Shown: in pieces, positions 51,853-60,959 of the stretch | Layout of the letters: the number at the start of each line of letters is the position of its first letter | Position numbering within the stretch: position 1 is the first letter of the stretch | NCBI GenBank assembly: GCA_963718375.1 | Contig: CAVQZD010000005.1 | Coordinates: 186,001-250,000, forward strand | Reading direction: 5' to 3' | Length of the DNA stretch: 64,000 bases | Source: RBG-16-64-13 sp963718375 | Lineage (GTDB): Bacteria; Actinomycetota; Thermoleophilia; RBG-16-64-13 | The notes under the pieces: generated by a model | The model's database searches: none | The model's input: the letters and a program-made list of their open reading frames with translations, nothing else | What the model was told of the DNA's origin: nothing | Translations under genes and position numbers: made by a program

Positions 51853-54563
51853 CTACCCTTCTCCAGTAGTCCTCGCACCGCATCCAACTCCTCTTCGCGC
51901 CCGTGCACTTTCTCCTCCACACGCAATTCTCGCACGCGCTCCAGTATCCGCCCCACCGCAGGGCCCTTCTTGACCCCCAAGGCCAAGATGTCTTCGCCTC
52001 CGACGCTCAGCGTCCTGAACCTGAGCTCAGTCAAGTAGCGGCGAAGTCGTGCCTCCGCTGACCCCGGTGACATCTTCGCCAAGCCGAAGACAAGGGCCTC
52101 GGTGGAGACGTTGTGCAAGGCCCTATAGATATCCCAATCGCTCATGTTATCGCGTCCCAGGCTGGTATCAAGGTGTGAGCCCAGCACCACGCCTTCTCTG
52201 ATGACGCCGCTGTCAGACTGCCTCAGCTTCAATTGCTCCAGCCAGAGGTACAGCTCATCGTGGGGGATTCTGCATGTCATAGCGGCAAGTCGCAGGCGCC
52301 AAGGCACGACCTCGTCGCTTAGGCCCAGCTCTTCCACCAAGGAGTCCACCCTCGTCACCAGCGTGATCGTGGCGTCGTCGGTGGCAAGATTGGGGTGTAC
52401 TTCCTGCGCAACGCCCAACTCGCACAGGCGCTTGAGCGACCAACTGACGTCTTGCTCACTGAGCAGGGCCACCAATTCGTGTCGAAGTCTGACGCTCGAA
52501 AGGTCCCCCACCAGGTGCATCTGCACGCAGCTCTTGGCCAGCGCGTGCGTGTGCTCGTCCATGCGAAAACCGTAGCGGTTCTCGTAGCGGACTGCTCGAA
52601 ATATCCTGGTGGGGTCTTCGATGAAGCTCAGGTTGTGGAGCACCCTTACCACGCGGCCCCGCAGGTCCCTGTACCCTGCAAAGAAATCCACCACCGTGCC
52701 GAAATCGTGGCCGGACAGCGAGATGGCCATGGCGTTGACCGTGAAATCCCTGCGGAAGAGGTCCTGGCGGATGGAGGCGTGCTCCACCCGCGGTAGCGCG
52801 GCCGGATGGTCATAGAACTCCGTGCGTGTGGTCGCCACGTCCAAGTGAAAGGGCTCACTGCCGACCCGTAGAGCGGGGGGCGATTCTCCGAGTGCCTTGG
52901 GAGGAAGCAGCACCACGGCTGTCTTGAACTTCGGATGCGTACGCACCCTTCCTTTGAGCTGCGCCGCTAGTCGCTTGGCGAACTCGATCCCGTCCCCCTC
53001 GACGGCGATATCGACATCGACGTTCGGTTGATCGAGCAGCAGGTCGCGCACGAACCCGCCCACCAAGTAGACACCGGCGAAGTCATCCGACAGAGCCGAG
53101 CATGTGGTGAACAGATGTCCAAAGAAGGGATGCTCCGCCAAGGCGTCCAGCGCATACACCTGAGGTGAGACAGCGTCTGGCGTCTCCTTCTCCCACTGAC
53201 CTTGATAGGCCGCGAGGACGTCGGTGCGAGTCGCAATGCCGATCACTGCTTCTACAAGGGCTGATCCGCTCTTGCTGGCTTCTTCATACGCATCCGCCGT
53301 GACTATCGGCACCCGTCCGACGTTGGTGGTGACCATTATCCGCCGCAGGTCGTCGACCGCGGTGGACGTGTCGGCGAAGGTGATCTTGCGGGTCATGACC
53401 CCTTTGACGGGTGCACCTCCGAGCCCGTGCCGGAGGGCTTTGTCCAGATCACGCCGGGCGACAATACCGACGACACGCCCGCCCTCCCGCACGCAGATGC
53501 CTGAGTGCCCGTAGCGTTGAGCCGTTATGAGAGCGTCAGTGACGGACGTCTCCGCATCGACGAAGCGGACCGGTCGGCTCATGATCTCGCCCGCGGTCGG
53601 CACGCCCACCTTCTCCTCAGCAAGCGCATCCAGAAGTTGTCGCAGCACCTGGGCGCCGTCCGCGTCGTTCACAACTGCCGCCGCCGCCTGCGGGTGACCG
53701 CCTCCGCCCACAGATCGCACCAACGCAGCCACATCTACCGCCCCGGTACGCGACCGAGCTGTCACGAACACCCGCTTGTCGAAGGTGATAGCCTGCAGCA
53801 GAACATCTGCGTTGATCAGCTCCATCAGTTTGTGCGCGACCACGCTCAGTCCGTCCACGTATTTGGGGAGTTCCAGAGAGACGACGTGCACGTCCCACCC
53901 CCGCACTCGCTCGACGCGCACAGCGTCCGCCAGGCGCATCAGGACCTCGCGCTGCTCCTCTCCCAGGGCGCTGTGCAGATACCTCTCTATGAGCGCCTGA
54001 AAGGCTCCTAGGCGCATACACGCCGCCAGCATCTCTGCATCCCGTATGGTGGTCCGCGGATAGGTCAGGGACCCCGTATCTTCGTGGATGCCGAGTGCGA
54101 AGATGCTCGCCTCCAGTCTGGAGATCTCAAGACCGCGCTCCAGAAGCAGATACACCATGGAGCTCGACTGCGCGCCGTCCGATGACACGATCCAGTTGCT
54201 ACCCTTCACGAACGGAGGACGAGTCTGGCCCTCCGAGCCGTGGTGGTCCATGATGACAGTCTCAACACCCTCCGCACCGAACAGGCGTCCGAGGTCCCCC
54301 AGGCGTCCCGCGTTCGCAGTGTCGACCACGACCAGCCGCTTGATCTTATCCTGGTCGATCAGCCTCAGGGCTACTATAGGCAGGCTCTCCCCATGAAGCG
54401 ACACGAACTCTCGCACGTTCGGATTGAGAGACCCGGTGAGGACGATACGAGATTCGGGGTAGAGCCTCGCAGCGCCCACCGCGGCAGCGAGGGCGTCGAA
54501 GTCCGCGTTCTGATGGGTGGTGACGACTGTCGCCACCTCCGTAAGTGAGGGCTGAATCGTCAT
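51849..54563 (-). CDS. DHH-DHHA1-CBS-CBS-tRNA nucleotidyltransferase fusion
   Basis: A 904-residue multidomain protein. Residues about 10-310 form a DHH/DHHA1 phosphoesterase (HQNADFDALAAAVG, DHHGSEG, GGGGHPQAAAA). Residues about 325-450 hold two CBS domains, which often bind adenine nucleotides. Residues about 485-900 are a class II poly(A) polymerase/CCA-type nucleotidyltransferase with GGFVRDLLLDQPNVDVDIAVEGD and RRDFTVNAMAISL. Proteins of this layout in other bacteria have been linked to A-adding activity on tRNA 3' ends, which fits the lack of encoded CCA in the tRNA here. The ATG at 54563 is chosen because of the -10 box just upstream. Confidence 0.9.
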   Translation of the reverse strand: MTIQPSLTEVATVVTTHQNADFDALAAAVGAARLYPESRIVLTGSLNPNVREFVSLHGESLPIVALRLIDQDKIKRLVVVDTANAGRLGDLGRLFGAEGVETVIMDHHGSEGQTRPPFVKGSNWIVSSDGAQSSSMVYLLLERGLEISRLEASIFALGIHEDTGSLTYPRTTIRDAEMLAACMRLGAFQALIERYLHSALGEEQREVLMRLADAVRVERVRGWDVHVVSLELPKYVDGLSVVAHKLMELINADVLLQAITFDKRVFVTARSRTGAVDVAALVRSVGGGGHPQAAAAVVNDADGAQVLRQLLDALAEEKVGVPTAGEIMSRPVRFVDAETSVTDALITAQRYGHSGICVREGGRVVGIVARRDLDKALRHGLGGAPVKGVMTRKITFADTSTAVDDLRRIMVTTNVGRVPIVTADAYEEASKSGSALVEAVIGIATRTDVLAAYQGQWEKETPDAVSPQVYALDALAEHPFFGHLFTTCSALSDDFAGVYLVGGFVRDLLLDQPNVDVDIAVEGDGIEFAKRLAAQLKGRVRTHPKFKTAVVLLPPKALGESPPALRVGSEPFHLDVATTRTEFYDHPAALPRVEHASIRQDLFRRDFTVNAMAISLSGHDFGTVVDFFAGYRDLRGRVVRVLHNLSFIEDPTRIFRAVRYENRYGFRMDEHTHALAKSCVQMHLVGDLSSVRLRHELVALLSEQDVSWSLKRLCELGVAQEVHPNLATDDATITLVTRVDSLVEELGLSDEVVPWRLRLAAMTCRIPHDELYLWLEQLKLRQSDSGVIREGVVLGSHLDTSLGRDNMSDWDIYRALHNVSTEALVFGLAKMSPGSAEARLRRYLTELRFRTLSVGGEDILALGVKKGPAVGRILERVRELRVEEKVHGREEELDAVRGLLEKGR

Positions 54564-54570
54564 GCGCTCT

Positions 54571-54576
54571 AGTATA
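54571..54576 (-). promoter_or_regulatory. -10 box with possibly leaderless start
   Basis: TATACT on the minus strand ends 7 bases before the ATG at 54563. No Shine-Dalgarno and no clear -35. The start site would coincide with the ATG. Confidence 0.45.
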
Positions 54577-54600
54577 GCCGCGAAGAACCAGAGAGCGTGT

Positions 54601-56617
54601 CTAAGTCCAAGCCCGGCACACAACCCGGACCGCCTCCGTCAAGGCGTCCCGCGTGCGTCCCGCTGTCTCCAGAACCTCCGCGTGCGCCACTTCACCCACG
54701 TTCGTGACCGCCACGAGAACGGCACTCCGCATGCCCTCGGAGAGGGCCGCGCGCAACTCCCCAGAAGGGCTCATGCTCACCGTGTCTACTCCTGCCGACC
54801 TCAACATCTCGAGCTCTGCACTGGTCTCGTATTGAGGGCCCGGGACGCAGGCGTGGACGAACCCCTTGGCCCCGCCGCACCCGAGCGTCGCGGGCTCGGA
54901 CATAGCGGCTCGCGTCTCTATGTCAGTCGCTTCCAGAAGGGGCGGCCTGCCGTCGAGTCCCCGATGCTGCAGGTCTACAACCGCTTCCGCCAGCACGACT
55001 TGCCCCGGCAACACTGCAGGAGAGACACCTCCGGCCGAAGTGGTCAGGATGATGTTTCGCACACCCCATGCAGACAGAGACTGGATGGGCATCTGCACCT
55101 CACTCAGGTCTGCCCCTTCGTACTCGTGGACTCTGCCCCGCAGCACCGCCAGACGCAGGCCCTCCAAGCAGGTCACCGACAACCGACAAGGGTGGCCTGG
55201 GATCTCGCTCCCCCGCCAGTGAGGCACTTGCTCGAACGTGACCTCACACTCCGGGGTCTCCGTCGAGCGCAAGGGAAAGACCGGAGCCCAGGACGACGGC
55301 CACGTCAGGTGTGGCGCCCAGGTGGGCTTGCAGCCAGGTACTCGCGATCTTGGCCTCAGTCGGGCCGACCCGGCCCGGCGCCCCCGCGACCGTGCCTGCC
55401 TGCGGCGGCTGGGTAGACGTGTATGCTCTCCAACCGCGCTCAGGGGCGAGTCTCAACAGTGACCTGCCGGCCAGGTCAGCCACGTGCCCGGTCAGATACT
55501 CGAACGTGAACGCACCGGCGTCTGCGAACGCGCCCTCATATACAGCGTCCGGGCATGCTTCGGGTCTCGGATAGACCAGCACCGGGACGTACTCCCGGCT
55601 GTGGTCAGTCCCCGGCGTGGTCGGGTCGACACCATGGTCGGCGGTGACTACAAGTCTGTCCTCCGCACCAAGAGCGTCCGCTATTCTCCTTAGCCCGGCA
55701 TCGGCAACGGTCAGTCCTCTAGCGAACGCCTCAACATCGTTCCGGTGCCCCCAGGCAGTGTCGAAATCCACCAGGTTCGAGAATACCAGGGTGTCACGAC
55801 CATCCCCGGGGTCTCCCCCCTGCGCAAGTTCCTCGAGCAGAGCAAGGTTGTCTTCGTTAGTCCCCACCTTCTGACTGACATCGATGCCTCGGTGGCCGAA
55901 TAGATCCGCGATCTTGCCCAGGGCCAAGACCTGGACCCCTGTCGACTGCAGCCTGTCCAAATACGTGGGACCCGGAGGGCGGACAGAGTAGTCCTTGCGG
56001 TCTTGGGTCCGTACGTAGTGACCTGACTCCCCCGAAAAGGGTCTCGCGATCACCCGTGCCACCATGTGCGGCCCGACCAGCAAGCCGCGTGCAACCTCGC
56101 ACCACTCGTACAAAACGCTCAGAGGGACCACGTCGACATGCGCAGCTATCTGGAACACGCTATCAGTCGACGTGTACACGATAGGATTGCCGGTCAAGCG
56201 GTGCTCGTCGCCAAGTCGGGTGATGATCTCGGTGCCTGAGGCGGTGTGATTGCCCAGTACTCCCCTTCCGATCTCCAGGGAGAAAGCTTCGATGATGTCC
56301 CACGGAAAGCCATCCGGGTACGTTGGGAAGGGGCGCGAGGTTACCAGCCCCATCTGCTCCCAGTGCCCCACGGTCGAGTCCTTACCCAGAGAGACGGTCG
56401 CGAGCCTGCCCACGAAGCCGGCCGGCCGCGCCGCGGGAGGCACGCCTGTCAACGGCGCGATGTTCCCAAGCCCCAGACGTTGAAGGAAGGGCACATCCAG
56501 AGCGACGGCCCTACTGATGTTGCCCAGAGTATCCGCGTCCTCGTCGCCATACTCGTGAGCGTCCGGCAAGGCGCCGATGCCCACGCCGTCCAAGACCACG
56601 TATATGACCCGCCGCAC
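54601..56617 (-). CDS. Phosphopentomutase-purine nucleoside phosphorylase fusion (one frame break)
   Basis: Residues 1 to about 395 are a DeoB-type phosphopentomutase (VVLDGVGIGALPDA, DTLGN, KDSTVGHWEQMGL, TADHGVDPTTPGTDHSREYVPVLVY). The same frame then runs with no stop, and no ATG, GTG or TTG, into the N-terminus of a PunA-type purine nucleoside phosphorylase (DVAVVLGSGLSLAL). Near 55253 the frame changes; removing one base in CCCCGG joins it to CEVTFEQVPHW, GRVHEYEG, SAGGVSPAVLPGQVV and GPQYETSAE, ending at 54601. The two enzymes act in sequence: ribose-1-phosphate released by the phosphorylase is converted to ribose-5-phosphate. GTG start; total about 671 residues. Confidence 0.82.
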
Positions 56618-56620
56618 GAT

Positions 56621-57529
56621 CTACTCCTCCACTCGGGCTCGCGGATGAGCTTCCTGGTATACCTTCTGCAGGTGTGAGGAACTGACGTGGGTATAGATCT
56701 GGGTGGTAGAGAGATCGGCGTGGCCCAACATCTCCTGTACCGCTCGGAGGTCAGCGCCCCCCTCAAGCAGGTGTGTCGCGAAGGAATGCCGCAGGGTGTG
56801 TGCCGACACATCGTCCGAGAGCCCAGCCTCGCGGGCGTAGCGCTTCACGATCAGGTGAAGCCCCTGCCTCGACAGCCGGCGTCCGTGCTCGTTCAGGAAG
56901 AGTTCTGGTGACTTTAGGCGCCCAGCGCCGCCAAGTAGACGGCGGCCACGCTCGTTGTAGGCCTGTAATGCCTCGACCGCCATCCGTCCCAGGGGTACCA
57001 CCCTCTCCTTATCGCCCTTGCCTATTGTGCGCACGAAGCCCACCTCAAGGTCTACATCCTGGATGCGCAGAGCGAGCAACTCGGAGGCTCGTAGTCCGGC
57101 GCCGTACAGTGTCTCCAGTAGAGCTCTGTCCCGCAGCCCACGGGGGTCCGACTTGGGAAGAGCCAGCATCCTTTCCACTTCGGCGATACTGAGCACCCTC
57201 GGCAACGTTGCCTCCAAGCGCACCCCGGCAAGCGACTTCGTCGGGTCCGCGGCAATGAGTCCCCCCAGGACGGCGTACCTGTAGAACGATCTGATCGCGG
57301 CAGCCTTTCTTGCCCTAGTCGACGGACGCCACTCCTCGGCTCCGAGGAAAGCACGCACGTCCTCACTTGACGCCGCAAGCAGGCGCACATCTCTCGACTC
57401 CAGGAACTCACCGAACTGAGTCAGATCTCTTCCATACGCAGCCGTCGTGTTGTCAGACAGCCCCTTCTCGAGCCGAAGGGCGCGCAGGTGGGCGTCTATC
57501 AGACTACGATTCTCAGGCTTCAGTCCCAT
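56621..57529 (-). CDS. xerD: Tyrosine recombinase XerD
   Basis: A 302-residue site-specific recombinase. N-terminal SAM-like core-binding domain, then the catalytic residues R (GLRASELLAL), K (GKGDKERVVP), HxLR (HTLRHSFATHL), H and Y (LGHADLSTTQIYTHV). It resolves chromosome dimers at dif with XerC. It is flanked by housekeeping genes with no repeats or cargo, so it is not an integrase of a mobile element. The ATG at 57529 overlaps the Nudix gene by 17 bases. Confidence 0.9.
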   Translation of the reverse strand: MGLKPENRSLIDAHLRALRLEKGLSDNTTAAYGRDLTQFGEFLESRDVRLLAASSEDVRAFLGAEEWRPSTRARKAAAIRSFYRYAVLGGLIAADPTKSLAGVRLEATLPRVLSIAEVERMLALPKSDPRGLRDRALLETLYGAGLRASELLALRIQDVDLEVGFVRTIGKGDKERVVPLGRMAVEALQAYNERGRRLLGGAGRLKSPELFLNEHGRRLSRQGLHLIVKRYAREAGLSDDVSAHTLRHSFATHLLEGGADLRAVQEMLGHADLSTTQIYTHVSSSHLQKVYQEAHPRARVEE

Positions 57530-58103
57530 AGCCTGGCTCCTCCTGAAGGAGGCGTAGCGCTGCAAGTGTCTTGGCGTCGGGAATCTCTGCAAGCCGATGG
57601 CGAAGCTCCATCAGCGGGATGCGCTCCACTGCGAGTTCTTCGTCGATGTCGGGGTCAGCGTCTTGCTGCGTCAGACCCCACGCCAGGAACACATGGAGCT
57701 CTTCGTTCAGAAAGCCAGGTGATGAGAAGAAGGAACCTAGCGGCCTCCAGTCGTCGGCGATCAAACCGACCTCTTCGCGCAGCTCACGTTTCGCGGCTGC
57801 CAACGGCTCCTCCCCGGGCTCGAGCGTGCCGGCGGGGAGTTCGATCAATGACTGACCTACCGCATGGCGATATTGCCGCACGAAGTACACATGCCTGTCA
57901 TCATCGAGCGCTATGATCACCACTGCGCCGGGATGATCCACGACTTCGCGGACGGCCTTGGTCCCATCGGACAGCACGATCTCATCCACCCTCAGCGAGA
58001 TGATCCGGCCCTCATATACCTGCCGAGAGCTCAACACTTCTGGAAGTGTGCCCGAGTTGCCGGCCGAGTCAGGATCAGTTCCGTGCGCGGGCGTCATGCT
58101 CAT
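57513..58103 (-). CDS. Nudix hydrolase, ADP-ribose pyrophosphatase type
   Basis: A 196-residue Nudix enzyme. The Nudix box GTLEPGEEPLAAAKRELREEVGL (near residues 92-114) is complete, and the N-terminal part (RIISLRVDEIVLSDGTKAVREVVDHPGAV) matches the ADP-ribose pyrophosphatase NudF group. The ATG overlaps the upstream peptidase by four bases. nudF-xerD is a common pair in Gram-positive genomes. Confidence 0.9.
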   Translation of the reverse strand: MSMTPAHGTDPDSAGNSGTLPEVLSSRQVYEGRIISLRVDEIVLSDGTKAVREVVDHPGAVVIIALDDDRHVYFVRQYRHAVGQSLIELPAGTLEPGEEPLAAAKRELREEVGLIADDWRPLGSFFSSPGFLNEELHVFLAWGLTQQDADPDIDEELAVERIPLMELRHRLAEIPDAKTLAALRLLQEEPGYGTEA

Positions 58104-59263
58104 GCCACTGCTCCGTCGAAGGACGGCCGCGCCTCGGCCGCTGCGAACACCAGGTGCAGGACCAGCCTGCAGAGCCGTTCCAGCTCGTCCAACTCGATGA
58201 ATTCGTCGGGGCTATGTACGCGCATCATGCCGGCAGTGAGATTCACGGTCGGCATGCCCGCCGCGTTCAGGACGTTCGCGTCTGACCCGCCCCCGGCCAC
58301 CTGGAGTTCAGGAACCAAGCCCATGGCGGACATGGCCTTCTTTGCCACCTGGACGACCGGAAGCTCTTCGCTCAACCGGAAGGCCCGAAACTCATCCACC
58401 AGCTCGATGTCCACGTCAAGGCCCATCTGACCAGCTCCTAGCTGAAGCGCATCGACCATATCCGCCGCGACTCCGGCCAGCCGGGCCTCGTCGTGCCCAC
58501 GGCACTCACCGGATACCTCGCACGAGTCCGGCACCACATTGGTCGCTGATCCCCCTCGGATGATCCCTATGTTGGCTGTGGTCTCTTCATCAAGGCGCCC
58601 CAACTCCATCGAGGCCACCGCTTTGGCGGCGGCCTGCACCGCATTTCTGCCGAGCTCGGGCTCCAGTCCAGCGTGTGCCGCTCTACCCTTGAAGTGGGCG
58701 TGAATGATCTTCTGGCTGGGGGCAGCAATGACTATTCCACCTACCCGCCCGGTCGAATCAAGTACAGCTCCCATCGGGCTCCGCAGCGCTCCGGCCGCCA
58801 GATGCTTCGCCCCCACCAAGCCGTTCTCTTCGCACACAGTGAAGAAGAGTTCATACTTGGGAATGTCCCGCCCGCTCTGAACCAGTAGTTCAGTCGCGTG
58901 CAGGAGCGCTGCTATCGCCGCCTTGTCGTCCGCCCCAAGGATGCCCTTGCCCGCATTCCTGAAGTGTGTGCCACCCTCCAGCACCGGTTCGATCTCACCG
59001 GCCGGAGGCACCGTATCCAAGTGCGCCCCCAGGGCTAGACACGGTCCCATGTCATCGCTACCCACCGTGCACACGAGATTCCCGCAATCCCCTCCGATGG
59101 CCTCTCCCGTGAGGTCCTCGGTAGCGTGGATGCCCAACCCCTCGAGAACCGAGATGATCGCATCGGCGACCGATCGCTCGTTACGAGAAGGGCTTGCTAT
59201 GCGCGTCAGCATCACAAAGAGCTCGCTCAGCCGCTCGCGCGAGGGCTTGGGGATACGCGTCAT
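58100..59263 (-). CDS. M20-family metallopeptidase (peptidase T-like)
   Basis: A 387-residue zinc aminoacylase/peptidase. Metal ligands lie in LGAHLDTVPPAG (near residue 78), GILGADDKAA (near 107), CEENGLVGAKHL (near 142), and a C-terminal HSPDEFIELDEL; the dimerisation lid domain sits in the middle. The open frame continues upstream, but the ATG at 59263 starts the conserved domain and follows the pyrG stop by 8 bases. Substrate is unknown; di- or tripeptides are typical. Confidence 0.85.
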   Translation of the reverse strand: MTRIPKPSRERLSELFVMLTRIASPSRNERSVADAIISVLEGLGIHATEDLTGEAIGGDCGNLVCTVGSDDMGPCLALGAHLDTVPPAGEIEPVLEGGTHFRNAGKGILGADDKAAIAALLHATELLVQSGRDIPKYELFFTVCEENGLVGAKHLAAGALRSPMGAVLDSTGRVGGIVIAAPSQKIIHAHFKGRAAHAGLEPELGRNAVQAAAKAVASMELGRLDEETTANIGIIRGGSATNVVPDSCEVSGECRGHDEARLAGVAADMVDALQLGAGQMGLDVDIELVDEFRAFRLSEELPVVQVAKKAMSAMGLVPELQVAGGGSDANVLNAAGMPTVNLTAGMMRVHSPDEFIELDELERLCRLVLHLVFAAAEARPSFDGAVA

Positions 59264-59271
59264 GCGGATAC

Positions 59272-60897
59272 CTACGCTTTGCGGCTCTTGCTCGCCTGCG
59301 CGCTCCCGGCTACCGCCGCCCCGATGAAGTCTCTGAACAGTGGATGAGGTCGTGTCGGACGACTCTTGAACTCTGGGTGGAACTGACAAGCGACGAACCA
59401 GGGGTGGTCTGGTAGTTCGATGACCTCGACCAACTGCTCATCTAGGGTGGTGCCGCTGATGACCAAGCCTGCTTTGACCAGAGCTTCCCGGTAGTCGTTA
59501 TTGACCTCGTACCGGTGTCGGTGGCGTTCGTGTATGACCTCTGTGCCGTAGGCCGCGTAGGCCTTGGTCCCCGCCACCAGCTTGCTGGGCGACGCGCCCA
59601 ACCGCATGGTGCCCCCCTTGTCACACACGCCTTCTTGGTCCGGCAACAGGTCGATCACCGGGTACTTGGTGTCAGGGTCGAACTCAGACGAATTCGCGCC
59701 CTCCATGGAGCCCATGCTGCGCGCGAATTCCGCCACCGCGACCTGCATACCAAGGCAGAGCCCCAAATACGGCACACCGTTCTCCCGCGCATATCGGACT
59801 GACTTGATCTTGCCCTCGGTGCCGCGCACCCCGAAGCCACCCGGCACGAGGATGCCGTCCGCGGCCTGCAGTTCAGTCTTCAGCTCGTCGTCCTTGAGAG
59901 ACTCAGCATCCACCCAGAGTATCTCCAGGTCGCGGCCGTGGTAGATGCATGCGTGTCGCAGGGCTTCTATGACACTCAGATACGCATCTCTGAGCTGGAC
60001 ATACTTGCCAACCAATCCTATCTTGACAGTGCCCTTGGCCTCTTTGATGCGCCGCACCAGTGCTATCCACTCGTCGAGCTTGGGCCCACGGGCATCAAGC
60101 CCGAGCTTGTCCACCACCAAACCATCCAGTCCCTCGTCTCGCAGCATCAAGGGCACTTCATACAGGTGCGCCGCGTCGACGCAGCTCACCACAGCGCGCG
60201 CCTCTACGTCCGTGAATAGGGAGATCTTCTCCTTGAGCTCGGGAATGATCTGGCGATCCGACCGGCACACGATGATGTCGGGTTGGATACCTATGCTGCG
60301 CAGCTCGTTGACGCTGTGCTGCGTCGGCTTGGTCTTTAGCTCGCCTGAGGTACTGATGAAAGGGATCAACGTCACGTGGATGTAGAGTACGTGCCTGCGG
60401 CCGATGTCGTTGCGGAACTGCCGGATGGCCTCCAGGAAGGGCAGGCTCTCGATGTCGCCTACCGTCCCCCCGATCTCGGTGATGACTACGTCGACGTCGG
60501 GGTCTTGGGCGACCCTTGAGATCCGCTCCTTTATCTCATTCGTGACGTGAGGTATCACCTGCACCGTGCTGCCGAGGTAGTCACCGCGGCGTTCTTTGCT
60601 GATGACATGGTTGTAGACGGATCCGGCGGTGACGTTCGAATCTCGTGTCAGGCTCTCATCGACGAAGCGCTCGTAGTGGCCCAGGTCGAGGTCTGTCTCC
60701 GCGCCGTCGTCCGTCACGAATACTTCCCCGTGTTGATACGGGCTCATGGTACCGGGGTCTACGTTCAGATAGGGGTCGAACTTCTGGATGATGACGCGCA
60801 AGCCACGGCTCTTGAGAAGACATCCGAGCGAGGCGGCCGTGATGCCTTTGCCTAGCGAGGATACGACACCACCTGTAACAAACACATGCTTCGCCAT
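59272..60897 (-). CDS. pyrG: CTP synthase
   Basis: A 541-residue enzyme that aminates UTP with glutamine. The synthetase domain begins KHVFVTGGVVSSLGKGITAASLG; the glutamine amidotransferase domain has the catalytic cysteine in YLGLCLGMQ near residue 383 and the His/Glu pair in QFHPEFKSRP near 515. The ATG at 60897 is preferred; a GTG two codons upstream is in frame. No CTP-sensing leader was recognised in the 56-base gap. Confidence 0.96.
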   Translation of the reverse strand: MAKHVFVTGGVVSSLGKGITAASLGCLLKSRGLRVIIQKFDPYLNVDPGTMSPYQHGEVFVTDDGAETDLDLGHYERFVDESLTRDSNVTAGSVYNHVISKERRGDYLGSTVQVIPHVTNEIKERISRVAQDPDVDVVITEIGGTVGDIESLPFLEAIRQFRNDIGRRHVLYIHVTLIPFISTSGELKTKPTQHSVNELRSIGIQPDIIVCRSDRQIIPELKEKISLFTDVEARAVVSCVDAAHLYEVPLMLRDEGLDGLVVDKLGLDARGPKLDEWIALVRRIKEAKGTVKIGLVGKYVQLRDAYLSVIEALRHACIYHGRDLEILWVDAESLKDDELKTELQAADGILVPGGFGVRGTEGKIKSVRYARENGVPYLGLCLGMQVAVAEFARSMGSMEGANSSEFDPDTKYPVIDLLPDQEGVCDKGGTMRLGASPSKLVAGTKAYAAYGTEVIHERHRHRYEVNNDYREALVKAGLVISGTTLDEQLVEVIELPDHPWFVACQFHPEFKSRPTRPHPLFRDFIGAAVAGSAQASKSRKA

Positions 60898-60959
60898 CGT
60901 CACCCCTGCCGCATGAAATGGATCCTGGGTGGCGCATGGCTGTCCGGCCCGCGCCCCAC

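Noticed and set aside
56621..57529. Integrase of a mobile element
   Set aside because: The protein is a full XerD between nudF and deoB in a housekeeping operon; no att-like repeats or cargo genes.
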